NCBI GenBank assembly: GCA_023678885.1
Contig: CM043006.1
Location: forward strand, 7,219,948 to 7,283,947
From: Pogostemon cablin
Taxonomy: Eukaryota > Streptophyta > Magnoliopsida > Lamiales > Lamiaceae
Length of the DNA stretch: 64,000 nucleotides
Direction: 5' to 3'
Shown: piece by piece, positions 10,431 to 21,847 of the stretch
How positions within the stretch are numbered: position 1 is the first letter of the stretch
Layout of the letters: the number at the start of each line of letters is the position of its first letter
Position numbers and translations under genes: made by a program
The notes under the pieces: model-generated
Database searches by the model: none
The model's input: only the letters and a program-made list of their open reading frames with translations
What the model was told of the DNA's origin: nothing

Positions 10431-11252
10431 ATGGCTGAAAGAAGAGTGAGGAAACGCAATGAGGACTTCATTATTGTTGAGACATATATGGAACTATCCA
10501 ACCTCGATGCACAGTTGATGATGAAGGAAACACACCCTGTGAATTTTGGAGGTGAGTTCATAGAATGGGAGAAGTATGCATTGAGATGGGAATACATAAT
10601 CCCCAAGATTAGGCCAACTCGATTCCAGGATCAAGCCACTATGGTTGGTCTTAGGAAAGGGCGATCTGAGGACCTTGTTCCGTCGAGTGGACATGGAAGA
10701 GTTCTTCAATAAGAGACCTCCCACTTACCTCCATCTTACAGCTGAGTTTATGAGCACCCTAGAGGTTCAGAAGGATAGGAATAAGTTTCCTATCTCGATC
10801 ATATTTCAGCTAAACAATGAGTTGTGGGAAAAGATTCCTGTGAATGAGATAAATAGGTTATTTGGGTGTCCGATTATGAGAGGTCATCAGAACTTTCTAT
10901 CGGGAGGGGGTTTCAATCAACAAAACTGGTGGAGAAAGTTGGTTGATGATGGGACAGAACCTGGTGAGTATATTCCAAGCTCTTCGAAGGGAACAACTAT
11001 AAGAAACCCGGTCATGAGGTATCTTGAAAAGATTGTATCAAATACCATTCTGGGAGATTTGAAAGTGGAGTTGTTGGTGAGAAACAATTGTACATCATGT
11101 ACATTTTATATCAGGAGTTTAAAGTGAACATTGCAGCTCACTTCATTCAGCATGTTGAGAGGGTGGCAAAAAGAGAAAATACTGGAGGGATTATGATTGG
11201 AGGAATGGAGACCATGATTGCTCAAGGGTTAGGCATCGACCTTAGAGGTATG
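10431..11252 (+). pseudogene. Athila ORF1-like protein, N-terminal part, split by copia A
   Basis: The start ATG at 10431 is directly after a splice-acceptor-like AG. The frame gives 'MAERRVRKRNEDFIIVETYM', shifts at about 10650 into 'LRTLFRRVDMEEFFNKRPP', and continues with 'YLHLTAEFMSTLEV' and 'ELWEKIPVNEINRLFGCPI'. These blocks resemble the plant Athila ORF-1 / 'putative plant transposon protein' family, whose role is unknown. A further frame change occurs near 11100. The gene is cut at 11252 by copia A, and its reading frame resumes directly after that element's target duplication at 18728. The second copy (61681-63729, minus) confirms the family. Whether the gene sits in a 5' ORF1 or an env-like position cannot be settled here. 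Confidence 0.65.
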
Positions 11253-12623
11253 TGTTGGATTGTATATTAAAAGTCTAGCCTTAGTATGAACAATGTTATA
11301 ACAATTTATTTGCAATGAGAATCATATGATCAAATGATTGCGTCTTATAATTTATTTATATGTCTGATGCAATAGTCCACTTACTTTATACTGTATATAA
11401 TATATTGTCCGACAATATGTGGAAGATCATATTATCGGTTTTCTTATAAAGTATAAACAGATGCTCACAACCGAGATAGATGGGAACTCTCTATGGGGAT
11501 GGTTGTAGTGTGATTTAGTATTAGTTTGTCTTGACTATAGAATCACATTAGTGTACTTCGTGTGTATTAAGCAGGACCGCTTGAGATCGTTCGACTTAAA
11601 CTGACTTATAGGAGAACTTGATCTCAGTTATTATGGATGTTCGTGCTCTTAATCCCTATACAATAACCTCAACACGTAAAGCAATAGAATTTCTTTGATT
11701 TATCAATGGGTAAGATTTACATGTGATTAAATCAACAAACTCGTGATGTCTCTATGGTGTGTTGTTGATTGTAGAAGGAATCCGTGTCCGATATAGGTTG
11801 ATGATGTCCCCTTGCGGAGCTCATAAGGATTATCATGTAAACCATGCAAGTGGATTTATTCCGGCATGATAATGAGATTGAGTGGTACTACTCTTAGATG
11901 AGATATTAATTAATGGAGTTGTCAGTAACTTAATTAATTAATGGGCATTGTATATCATAAGCATGGGGAGACTAACGGGCTCATAATAAGAAGGAGCCCA
12001 TAACGTAATTATGGGATTAGAACGGTAGTGCAGTAATAATATTTTAGTGGTATATATTATTATTATTGGACTTAAGTATAAGTTTTGGGCTAAGCTTGAA
12101 TACATAAGCTCAATGGAGGCCCAACTCTAATTTCTCCTCCTAGTCCCTATTGTAGCTCATATATAAGTCATCTCAGCTGTTCTAACCGAAGATGAGACAC
12201 GCCTAAAATGTAAAGAGGATAGACGGAACAGAAGATTGAGAGGATCTCGAGGATCGTCGCCCATACGACGTCGAGATTGGACTTGGGAATACAACAGAAG
12301 ATCAAGAGGTTGTTTGCTACTGTTGTCCGCCAACTTGCATGATTTTTATAAAATTTTACAGAATTTATAATTGGACGCGTGATATACTGCCAGAAACCCA
12401 TAGAAGAGAGGATCGTTTTGACGTGTAGATCACTCGAATCGGACATTGGATAAGAGAGTTATGCCCAAAACGGTGAGGCTGCAAAGGCTGGTGCGAGAAT
12501 TCGTCTTCTCCAACATACCCTGGTGAAAGGTAATACATTTCTATGTTTTTTTTGCTTCCGCTGACTATTAGAAATGTATAGAACCCTAACGATTCACGTT
12601 AATCAAACGATCGAATGCCAACA
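11253..12623 (+). repeat. Copia A 5' LTR
   Basis: This 1371-bp LTR begins TGTTGGATTGTA and ends GAATGCCAACA. It pairs with 17337-18722 and is very similar along its length, apart from small indels. A TATATAAGTC sequence at about 12160 is a plausible promoter TATA region, since it is kept at the same place in the other family LTRs. Confidence 0.92.
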
Positions 12624-12625
12624 TT

Positions 12626-12637
12626 TGGTATCAGAGC
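12626..12637 (+). other. Copia A primer-binding site
   Basis: TGGTATCAGAGC lies two bases after the LTR end. It is the standard plant copia primer site, complementary to the 3' end of initiator Met tRNA. Confidence 0.92.
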
Positions 12638-12811
12638 TTTGGTTTCATGGTGAAGCGTGAAACGTTAGGCTAGGGTTTATGTCAAAAGGTGAAAGGGTTT
12701 AAGTATTCATGTTATGCTAGTATACCCTATTCAGATACCATATATCTATGTCAAACGTGGACTAGGATTTAGAAATTATTATTTCTTGTTGAATACTCTA
12801 TACGTTTGACG

Positions 12812-13420
12812 GGAAAATTTGATAAATTGGAAATTTTTTGAAATTTTGATAATCTGGATATTTTCGAAAATTTGATAATCTGGAAATTTTAAAATTTTGA
12901 TAATCTGGATATTTTCGAAATTTTGATAATCTGAAAATTTTGAAATTTGATAATCTGGATATTTTCGAAAATTTGATAATCTCGAAATTTCGAAAATTTG
13001 ACAATCTGGATATTTTCGAAAATTTGATAATCTGGAATTTTTTGAAAATTTTATAACTGGAAATTTGAAAATTTGATAATCTGGATATTTTTGAAATTTT
13101 GATAATTTGGAAATTTTTGAAATTTGATAATCTGAAAATTTGATAATCTGAAAGTTTTCAAAAATTTGATAATCTAGAAATTTTTGAAAATTTGATAATC
13201 TGGTCGATATCGATGATTTTGATAATCTGGACGATATCAACGGTCGATATCGTTAGTTTCGAAAATTTGATAATCTGAAATTAAGTTTTTTGAAATTTTG
13301 ATAATCTGATCGATATCGATGATTTCAAATGTCTGGACGATATTGATGGTCGATATCGATATTTTTAAAATTCGGTAATCTGGCAATTTTTGAAAGTTTG
13401 ATAATCTGGAGGTTTTTGTC
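12812..13420 (+). repeat. AT-rich minisatellite in copia A leader
   Basis: About 21 imperfect units of roughly 25-30 bp share the core TTTGATAATCTGGA followed by ATTTT(C)GAAAA. Later units (from about 13200) also contain CGATATCGATG blocks. Read backwards the array gives a Tyr/Lys/Ile-rich frame, which is only a by-product of the repeat. Copia B has completely different repeats at the same place. Confidence 0.85.
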
Positions 13421-13659
13421 GACACTTGTGCTTGGTGGCGAACACTCGAATTCGCTGATATGTAACTGACATAATTAATTTTATTATCTGATTATTGTTA
13501 TATATGTATGCATGTTCTCTGTGATTTACTGCCTCATTTGTCGTAAAAGGAGCATGCTAGGTTGCATATTTTATTTTGAATATTATATGCATGCAAAATT
13601 CTTAAGTGTTTAATTACTAAGTGGGAGAGGGGATTGGTTAATAATCCCCGCAGCCTCAA

Positions 13660-13870
13660 TTATTGGTTTGTAAGTGATGTGAGTAAACTTGCGTGTTGGC
13701 ATAGACCTTCCTCCCCATCGGATGAGTTTATTCACGGATCACTGGTACAGACTTCATTAAATAATTATTGTTTGTAATGTGATGCACATGAACTTGCGTG
13801 TTGGCATAGACCTTCCTCCCCATCGGATGAGCTTATTTGCGGATCACTAGTACAAACTTATAATTAATTA
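13660..13870 (+). repeat. Tandem duplication in copia A leader
   Basis: A unit of about 100 bp containing 'aacttgcgtgttggcataga' and 'cctccccatcggatgag' occurs twice (about 13688 and 13792). Copia B has only one copy at about 42270. A shorter CCTCCCCATCGGAGTCAC segment follows at about 13984 and 42464 in both elements. Confidence 0.8.
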
Positions 13871-14169
13871 TTGTAGAAAATTATCCGAGCGCGTGTGTAC
13901 TTCTCCATCTGTAAGGCACACAAGCTTGGTCCGCGGACTTGGGATTAAATAATGGTATACACTTATGTGTAAATAATAAGTATCCTCCCCATCGGAGTCA
14001 CTGCTGTTATTTGCATGGCTAAAGAGGAACCAACTATTAATTATTTTGTCATGAAGTTAGGTTGACAAATGAAATTAATGGGTAAAACATTTTCTTGTAA
14101 ATGTTCGGGTTTGTAAACGTCCACACTATCGTGGCTTGCAGACTCACGGTGCTTGAGATATCGATAATT

Positions 14170-14735
14170 TTATTTTTATATTATTTTGAGGGAATCAATA
14201 TAAATGGATCAATTCGAAGATTTTATCTATGTATTTATTTACGTGATTCTCTGTAATTTCAAATGGTTTTATCTCACTTATTGTTTACTGAAAGAAATTA
14301 TATTTACTGGTCTAAAATTAGTTGATTAGAAAAGAATCTTGGTTTTGAATTTTACTGCTTAGGAAAATATAAATGTGTTCTCACTAAGGATATCCCATGA
14401 TGTCTTTTAAAGTCTCTAGTGAAGAGGTGAGAGGTTCATAGAAATATGATGGTCTCATGCAACTCTTCAGACACTTGAGTAAGTTAGAAAGGCAAGAGAT
14501 CATGGATAGCTTGATGAATGAATTGGAAATGCTTGGAGTAGAATTGAAGGGGAAACCTAAATCAATTTATTCTTCATAATTTGCCTAAATTTGAGCAAGT
14601 TCTACCTGAAATATGAGAGGTTGTATTCGGTGGAAAATTTTTGATAAAACAAATGGCGAAGGAAATCAATTCTCATTAAGATGTGAACAAGGTTAGTATC
14701 TCATTCACTAGTCATTGAAGTATGATTAGTGATGA
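14170..14735 (+). pseudogene. Copia A gag remnant
   Basis: This position matches the gag of copia B (42675-43345), but here only scraps of reading frame survive, with many stops. Weak matches include 'KYKCVLTKDIP' and 'EMLGVEL'-like stretches at about 14370-14560. The zinc-knuckle part seen in copia B (48630-48690) appears to be deleted. The identification rests on position and alignment with copia B. Confidence 0.5.
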
Positions 14736-15402
14736 CATCTACTGACACGTTGTGTGTAAATACTGGAATCACCTAAGTGATGATGAGATTATTGTATACA
14801 TGGGTAATACTACGAGAGTAGTGGCTATTGCAGTGGGAGTTATTTATTTATCTTCCAATAGGAATAAACGTTTGATTATGAGAAATTGTCATTACGTACA
14901 TTTTCATAGAAAGAATTTCATTTTAGTTTCTATGTATCTAAAGATGGATACTCCATTTCATTTAAATGACATGATCATAGTAATGAGGAATGGAGCTATA
15001 ATCTGTTGTGATACGTTGGCGGACAATTTGTACACTCTTAAATCATGTTTATACCATGGATGCAACAAATAGTAATTAATAATGCATCTTCTAATCTTAG
15101 TAAGAGAAAGGAACCTTCGGAGATGAACTAAACATACTTTTGGCATCTAAGACTAGATCAATTTTACTTGAGTAGAATTCAAAGGTTGATAGCCGATGGA
15201 CCTTTGGGTTTATCTAAAGTGGAAACTATTTGACTTGCGAGTCTTGCTTGAAAGTAAAATGATTAAAGGCCTTTCAAGGCAAAGGGGTATAAAGCCATGC
15301 AAAGATATGCTGGAAATAGTTCATACTGATTTAAGCGATCCTAAGACTATCCCGACGAGAGGTGGTCATTACGACTTAATCGTGGTGACAAGTACCTCTT
15401 AG
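14736..15402 (+). pseudogene. Copia A protease and integrase start, broken
   Basis: The frame 14752-15072 holds the end of the protease, including 'IIVYMGNTTRVVAIAVGV', which copia B shares as 'ILMGNATRVATIV'. The active-site triplet reads Asn-Thr-Gly where copia B has Asp-Thr-Gly, and about a dozen residues after it are missing, so it is dead. The GAG-pre-integrase part follows ('LRLDQFYLSRIQRLIADGP', out of frame), then the integrase core start at 15196-15402 ('DMLEIVHTDLSDPKT'). The catalytic centre of integrase is deleted: GACTTAATCGTGGTGAC at 15374 jumps to the region matching 49580 in copia B. Confidence 0.75.
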
Positions 15403-15448
15403 GATAGTTTAGGAGCTATTTATCAGAGGATGAGATTAAAATCCCAAG

Positions 15449-16470
15449 TTGTCTACACCGGGCATACCCCAGCTGAATGGTGTGGCAGAAAGAAGGAATA
15501 AGACTCTTATGGAAAATGATAGAAAGATGATGAGTTATTTGGAATTATTAAATTCATTTTATGGGTATGCCCTAGAAACAGCATGTCGTATAACGTTTGT
15601 CTATTTGTGGGATATCCTAGAAAAATGGAGGGTGACGATTTATTTAGTCAAAAAGATCGAAGGGTGACTATTTATTTAGTCAAAAAGATCGAAGGTTGTT
15701 CGACAAACTGTAAGATATATATTTTGGAAGAGTCGTGAGACTTGGTCCCTAGTAAACATGGAATGGACCCACGGATACGACAAAGTACTACAAGTTAGAA
15801 ATGCCGAGTCTTAGCAAAGTGCAATGATTTCTAAAATAGAATCGATGGATTCTAAATCAAGTTTGGGAGCTTGTAGGACCACTAAATGGTGTAAAAGCCA
15901 TTGGAAGTAGTCATACAAAATAAAAGAGGATCATACGGTAAGGTGAAAACCTTGGGAGCAAAGCTTGTTGCAAAAAGGTATAATCAGAAAGAAAAGATTC
16001 GATTATGAGAAAACCTGTTCGCCGATAGCTATGCCTATATTGATCCGGACTCTTTTATCTGTTGCTACTCATATGAAATATGAGGGATAGCAAATAGATA
16101 TCAAGACAGCTTTCCTGATTGGAAGTCTTGAGGAAAACATCTATGTGAAGCAACCAGAGTGATTCATTGCAAAGGGCTAAGAGCATTGTGATATTAAGCT
16201 TAAAAGTGTCCATCGATGGACTAAAGCAAGCTTCAAGATCATGAAACATTCGTTTTGGTGAGGAAATCCAGTTATATGGATTCATTCAATGCATGGATGT
16301 GTCTTGTGTATTGTAAAGAGTGATGAAAACGTAGTGGTATTTCTTGTACTGTATGTAGATGATATATTGCTCATTGGAGACAATAAAAGAGTATTGTCGG
16401 GCGTATGGGTATGGTTAATAAAGCGGTATGAGATGAAGGACTTAAGAGAAGCAAAAATATCCTTTTGATC
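15449..16470 (+). pseudogene. Copia A integrase end and reverse transcriptase remnant
   Basis: 15449-15667 keeps the end of the integrase core ('PQLNGVAERRNKTL', with the DDE-type Glu). A 32-bp tandem duplication (15630-15693) then disturbs the sequence. From about 15830 the RT is recognisable only in pieces with stops. The best is the catalytic box 'LVLYVDDILLIGDN', with GAT GAT at 16358-16363, so both catalytic aspartates are intact here, unlike in copia B. A large part of the RT between these pieces is degenerate. Confidence 0.7.
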
Positions 16471-16749
16471 ACGGTAATACGGATCATAAGAAAGGATGTT
16501 ATGCTTGTCTCAAGCTTCATGAGATGATACGATCCTTATTTGTTTTACCATGAGACTTTATCTAAGGATATGTGTCTTGAGACATAAAAGAAGATAAAGG
16601 TGATGAAAGTGGTTCCTTATGCTTCGGCGAATAAGGAAGCTCAATCTAAGGAATGATATGCAGAGTATGGATATCTGTTTTGCCGAAGGCATGAACAGTG
16701 GTATCAAGGTAACCTGAAATAAGAATGTTGAACTGTGGTAACACATAAT

Positions 16750-17170
16750 TTTGAAGTACCTAAAAAGGACTAGAAACTATGTGTGGGCATGCCGGACAGA
16801 TTCACTTCTTCTTAGGGGTTACATAGATTCAGATTTTTCAAATCAGATAGGAACGGCGGTAAATCCACCTCAAAAGTTATGTGTTTAATTTTAGGAAGTA
16901 GAGCCATAATGTGGAGGAGTGTTATATAGAAATATATTTCAGGCTCCAGACTCCACCATGGAAAGATGATAAATTGGAGCCTATGAGGCAGTCAAAGTAT
17001 CTGTATGACTCTAAAAACTTCATAATGAACTTTGAAGTAATTCTGAGTTTGCCCAAGGTTATCACAATTTATTGTGATAATAATGATGCAGTTGCAAACT
17101 TGAAGGAATCACAAGTTCATAAGCAATCACACATATAGAGCACGAGTACCACCTGTTACGAGAAATCGTA
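16750..17170 (+). pseudogene. Copia A RNase H remnant
   Basis: Matches to the RNase H of copia B include 'SSLRGYIDSDFSNQIG'-like sequence at about 16800-16860 (frame broken) and 'ITIYCDNNDAVANLKESQVH' at 17065-17130. The latter contains the last catalytic Asp in the 'YCDN' motif. The middle (about 16910-17040) is rearranged. The domain ends shortly before the purine tract and 3' LTR, as expected for copia elements. Confidence 0.7.
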
Positions 17171-17325
17171 TGATGAGGGGAAGGTTGTTGTCGCCTAGAT
17201 TGCATCAGATGATAACCTAGAAAATTTATTTACAAGGACCTTAAGGTGAGAGCTTTTAATGGTCGTGTAGTGGGAGTGGGAATCAGATATATGGCAAAAG
17301 ACATGACAGCATAGTCTTTTAGTAT

Positions 17326-17336
17326 AAGTGGAAGAT
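17326..17336 (+). other. Copia A polypurine tract
   Basis: AAGTGGAAGAT directly precedes the 3' LTR start TGTTGG, the usual place for the copia plus-strand primer. Confidence 0.8.
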
Positions 17337-18722
17337 TGTTGGATTGTATAATAAAAGGCTAGCTTTAGTATGAACAATGTTATAACAATTTATTTGAAAT
17401 GAGAATCATATGATCAAATGATTGCGTCTTATAATTTATTTATGTGTCCTATGCAATAGTCCACTTACTTTATATTGTAGATAATATGTTGTGCGACAAC
17501 ACGCGGAAGATCATATTATCGGTTTCCTTATAAAGTATAAACAGATGCTCACAACCGAGATAGACAGGGACTCTCTATCGGTATGGTTGTAGTGTGATTT
17601 GGTATTAGTTTGTCTTGACTATAGAATCACATTAGTGCACTTCGTGTGTATTGAGTGGGACCGCTTGAGATCGTTCGACTTATACTGACTTATAGAAAAA
17701 CTTGATCTCAATTATTATGGATGTTCGTGCTCTTAATACCTATACAATAACCTCGATACGTAAAGCAGTATGTATTTCTTTAATTCATCAATGAGTGAGA
17801 TTTACATGTGATTAAATCAACAAACTCGGTGAGTTGGGAAATAGTGTTGTCTCTATGGTGTGTTGTTGATTGTAGAAGGAATCCGTGTCCGATATAGGTT
17901 GATGATGTCCCCTTGAGGAGCTCATAAGGATTATCATGTAAACCCTGTAGGTGGATTTATTCCGGCATGATAATGAGGTTGAGTGGTACTACTCTTGGAT
18001 GAGATATTAATTAATGGAGTTGTCAGTAACTTAATTAATTAATGGGCATTGTATATCTTAAACATGGGGACTAATGGGCTCATAATAAGAAAGAGCCCAT
18101 AACGTAATTATGGGATTAGAACGGTAGTGAAGTAATAATATTTTAGTGGTATATATTATTAAGATTGGACTTAAGTATAAGTTTTGGGCTAAGCATTGAT
18201 ATTTAAGCCCAATGGAGGTCCAACTCTAATTTCTCCTCCTGGTCCCTATTGTAGCTCATATATAAGTCATCTCAACTGTTCTAACCCTAGATGAGACACG
18301 CCTAACACGTGAAGAGGGTAGAAGGAATAGCAGATTGAGAGGATCTCGAGGATCGTCGCCCACACGATGTCGAGATTGGACTTGGGAATACAGCAAAAGA
18401 TCAAGAGGTCATTTGCTGCTGCTGTCTGCCAACTTGCACGATTTTTATAAAAATGTAAAGAATTCAGAACTAGACTTGTGATATACTGACGGAAAGCCAC
18501 ATAAGAGAAGATCGTTTAGGCACATAGATCACTCGAATCGGACATCAGATGAGAGAGTTATGCTCAAAATGGTGAGGCTGCACAGGCTAGTGGCGAGAAT
18601 TCGTCTTCTCCAACATACCCTAGTAAAAGGTAATACATTTCTATGTTTTCTTGCTTCAACTGACTGTTAGGAACGTATGGAACCCTAACGGTTCATGTTA
18701 ACAATACGATCGAACGCCAACA
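17337..18722 (+). repeat. Copia A 3' LTR
   Basis: This 1386-bp LTR begins TGTTGGATTGTA and ends GAACGCCAACA, followed by the target duplication GTATG. It is the pair of 11253-12623. The differences are scattered substitutions and small indels, including a run at about 17825-17850 missing from the 5' copy, showing the insertion is not recent. Confidence 0.93.
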
Positions 18723-18727
18723 GTATG

Positions 18728-18889
18728 CCACACATGATGGTTAGTGAGGGACTCACTTACACACAGCTCATAAGGATAGAGTTCCTATCATTTATAGGAA
18801 ACATGTATTGCTTGAGGCAAGATAAGGGAGCTCCATTTCCTCTACCTGCTCCTCTACCTACTTCTAATTTATTGTTCCAAATAAATTAG
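18728..18889 (+). pseudogene. Athila ORF1-like protein, continuation after copia A
   Basis: This is the piece of the ORF1-like gene on the far side of copia A. Without the insert and one copy of the GTATG duplication, the frame from 11252 carries straight on ('HMMVSEGLTYTQLIRIEF'). It ends in a Pro/Leu-rich segment and a stop at 18887-18889, where AT-rich DNA starts, so the C-terminal half seen in the minus-strand copy is missing. Confidence 0.6.
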
Positions 18890-18964
18890 AAGTTATCAAT
18901 TATAAATAATTAAATTTTTATGTATAAAACAATTGAAAAAATTTAGAAAAATCGATTTGCTCCA

Positions 18965-19075
<111 letters not shown>

Positions 19076-19537
19076 CATTAAATTTCGGAAAATTTAGATT
19101 CAATTTTATAAATTTATATACATATACATAAAAGTGGTAAAAGTGAGTAAAATGAGTAGTATTTTGTTAAATTTAAATAAGTTTTTTTTTTTTTACATAA
19201 CTTGGTAAGCCAATGTAGTAACATGATTGGTGTGGGAGGATAAAGAAAATATGTAGCTATGTATGATTGGCATGGGAGGGTGATTGGAATGGGAGGGAAT
19301 GTGGGAGGGTGATTGGAATGGAAGGGTAAAGAAAATGTGAGATAAAATATGAGTCCTTTACTTTTCTGTTAAAAAACATAAAATACTTGTGTAACTAACT
19401 GAATGATCACATATTGATATGTTATTATTTGTTCCAAATAAATTAAAAGTTAAAACAAATGAAAAAATTTTAAAAAAATTATTATCTCCAAATATATATA
19501 TATATATTTTAATAGTATTAAAATTTTGAAAATTTAG

Positions 19538-19539
<2 letters not shown>

Positions 19540-19617
<78 letters not shown>
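19540..19617. repeat. (TA)n(GT)n microsatellite
   Basis: A TA run of about 65 bp changes into GTGTGTGTGTGGGG. It sits at the matching place in the right copy of the direct duplication that also contains 18967-19069. Confidence 0.97.
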
Positions 19618-19921
19618 GGGTAAAAATGAGTAGTATAATGAGTACTATTTTGTCAAATTTATAAGTCTATTGTATAATTTTTTTTTTTTGTCTATACATA
19701 GCTGGTAAGCAACGTAGTAATCGATCTTTATGTTTCTGTTCAAGGATAAAGCATGACACACGCGTAAACACTATGCAGTTGATTAACTATTATTTGTCCT
19801 CTTTTCGACCGGTATAAATGGGTGGAAATTATAGTATTTATAAATGTCCTGTAAATATATTTTTATTGATATGTAGTATAATATACTAAACTTCAAAAAT
19901 ACTTCATAAATAAATAAATTA

Positions 19922-20123
19922 TTTCATCCGTCCGCTTCTAAGATGTCAATTTTATTATTTTTGGCATTCGATTCAAAGGTATTCATTTCCCCTATTTAAT
20001 AAAAAAATACACAATATGGCCTACCAAATCCCTCTAATACAACTGCCCACTTTACATATAATAATAATACTCCTTAATCTATGTTCAAAATGCAAACGGA
20101 CACTTTAAACTGGACGAAGGGAG
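19922..20123. mobile_element. Stowaway-like MITE 1
   Basis: This 202-bp element is flanked by TA. Its ends are TTTCATCCGTCCGCTTCTAA and, reversed, CTCCCTTCGTCCAGTTTAAA, i.e. imperfect terminal inverted repeats of the Tc1/mariner Stowaway type. Its interior matches MITE 3 (22375-22575), including 'CCTCTAATACAACT' and 'CTTTACATATAATAATAATA'. It has no coding capacity. Confidence 0.82.
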
Positions 20124-20510
20124 TATATATATTAAGGAGTAATCCGCTAAAATGTCAAATATATACAAATATTTATTTATCTATAAAAATAATAATTTTC
20201 ATACATAAAGTAATAAGATCGTTTTAATTTTTTTAATATTATATATCACATTTTGTTAAAAAGAGTTCGAGTTGATATTTGTATACTTGGATGCACGCTT
20301 GCACCCAAATGTGTATAATATTTTATTCAATGTTTTTATAATAATTGTATAATTTTTTTACATTAAGTTTTTTATTAAAAAAAATTAACAAAAAAATTTA
20401 CTAATAATGTGTATTTTTATTCATTAATATATATAATTTTATTCATAAGTGTATAAATTTTTAAAAGTGATTGCACAATATAATTAGCAAAAGAGTTTAT
20501 ATCTAGTGCA

Positions 20511-20511
<1 letters not shown>

Positions 20512-20579
<68 letters not shown>
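20512..20579. repeat. (TA)n microsatellite
   Basis: About 68 bp of TA repeat within AT-rich sequence. The flanks (20290-20640) resemble 22650-22860 ('GTATAATTTTTT', 'CATAAGTGTATAAA'), suggesting a shared AT-rich repeat family. Confidence 0.96.
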
Positions 20580-20583
<4 letters not shown>

Positions 20584-20840
20584 TTTTATTTAATTGTGTA
20601 AATGTATTTCTTAATAAACGAATAAATTTTTTATATTAATTTTTTGATTAAAAATTAACCGAAATTTTGTCAAAAGTGATATTGATGTTATCACTTTTTA
20701 TCAGTCTCACGTAATATGATCTCACACAATTCTTTGTCTTAATCAATGTGTACTTCTTTCGTCTTGCATTAAGGTTTTTTTTTTGCATTGCGTGTAAATT
20801 AAGAGATATATATATTTTAATGAGTAGGATGAGAGATATA

Positions 20841-21065
20841 CTCCCTCCGTCTCATGCAAAGGGTTGTTTTTACTTTTTGCACGTAGATTAAGATGTATTA
20901 TTATTTAATGTGTAGTGGGTAGTTGTATTAGTAGGAGTGTAGACCTCATTTTTTAATTGTATTAGTGGATGCGTGTGAGTCTCATGTATGCAAAAAAAGA
21001 AAGTGGACCTTTTAGGTGGGACGATCAAAATGGAAAAAATGAACCTTTGAATGAGATGGAGGGAA
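20841..21065. mobile_element. Stowaway-like MITE 2
   Basis: This 225-bp element is flanked by TA (20839-20840 and 21066-21067). The left end CTCCCTCCGTCTCATGCAAA and the reversed right end TTCCCTCCATCTCATTCAAA form a clear inverted repeat. The interior differs from MITE 1, so it is another Stowaway-like subfamily. Confidence 0.87.
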
Positions 21066-21230
21066 TAATATTTAATTTGTAGTATATAGTTTTATTAGTG
21101 TTGTGTGTGGATTCCATGTAAAATTAATTATGTTGCATAGGTCTCACTTGACAAATATAAACCGGATCAAATATATTTTATTATTATTGTATAAATTTGA
21201 AAGTTAGTGCATATTGTATGTTTATTTATG

Positions 21231-21475
21231 CTCCCTCCGTCTCCTTTTAGATAACACACTTTTCATTTTGGGCTGTCCCACAAAAGTTTGCACATTCCAA
21301 AAAAAGCAAAAAGTAAAAAACAATCACCCTTCCCCATACACTTTATTTACAAAAAAATCATCTCTACCTAACATACTTTATCATTTATTTTTCACATAAA
21401 AATACCATTATATCCCTAAAAGTTATCACTTTCTTAATCTCCGTGCTGGAAAGAGCAGCGCAAACTTTTCCGGGG
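21231..21475. mobile_element. Stowaway-like MITE, right end degraded
   Basis: The left end is CTCCCTCCGTCTCC, and the interior has 'GTCCCACAAAAGTTTG' and 'TTAATCTCCGTGC', usual for this MITE group. The expected right inverted repeat is replaced by GGGGCGCAAAAC, so the right border is only approximate and the copy cannot be complete. Confidence 0.6.
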
Positions 21476-21551
21476 CGCAAAACTCATCACCTCTTTGTAC
21501 TAAAATATTAATTACTATATTTAGTAATTGATCCATGGTAATATTCAAATC

Positions 21552-21847
21552 TATATATAGCCATCAAGTATGTTGTGCCACTCCACCAAGTTAATCATAT
21601 CATGGCAATAATGAGCCCAAAAAAACCCACCCTTACCAGTCACTTCTCATTCCTCACATCCTCATACCCCACATTCACCGGACAAAGAATTCGGCACCAC
21701 CAACAGCCGCTGCCGCCACCACCTATGCAACACAATAGTAGTCGACTTTCACACCGGATCTTCTGCGCCATTTTCATACATCATCTTCTATGCCACACTT
21801 TGATTAACACTTTTTATGCGTCATTCTTCCAACATCCAACAGTGTGA
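21552..21847 (+). other. Possible gene start, unrecognised
   Basis: A TATATATAG box at about 21552 is followed some 50 bp later by an ATG at 21602 in a Ser/Thr/Pro-rich frame ('MSPKKPTLTSHFSFLTSSYP') that runs to 21847 with a 'PPPP' stretch. I do not recognise the protein. Nothing downstream continues it. Composition could mean a transit-peptide-like N-terminus or a chance frame in locally GC-richer DNA. I treat it as a weak candidate only. Confidence 0.2.

Larger units (their letters stand above)
11253..18722 (+). mobile_element. Ty1/copia retrotransposon A (full-length but dead)
   Basis: This 7470-bp element has LTRs at 11253-12623 and 17337-18722, both TGTTGG...CCAACA, and is flanked by a perfect 5-bp duplication GTATG (11248-11252 and 18723-18727). 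The primer site TGGTATCAGAGC (initiator Met tRNA type) follows the 5' LTR, and AAGTGGAAGAT precedes the 3' LTR. The internal order is leader, gag remnant, protease, integrase, RT and RNase H, which is the copia order. It belongs to the same family as copia B and the solo LTRs at 51434-52637 and 55797-56992. All coding parts are broken, so any later movement would need proteins supplied by another copy. Confidence 0.93.

Noticed and set aside
12779..13425. Minus-strand frames of 60-150 codons rich in Tyr, Lys, Ile and Ser
   Set aside because: They are translations of the AT-rich minisatellite; all three frames give similar repeats and no domain is present.
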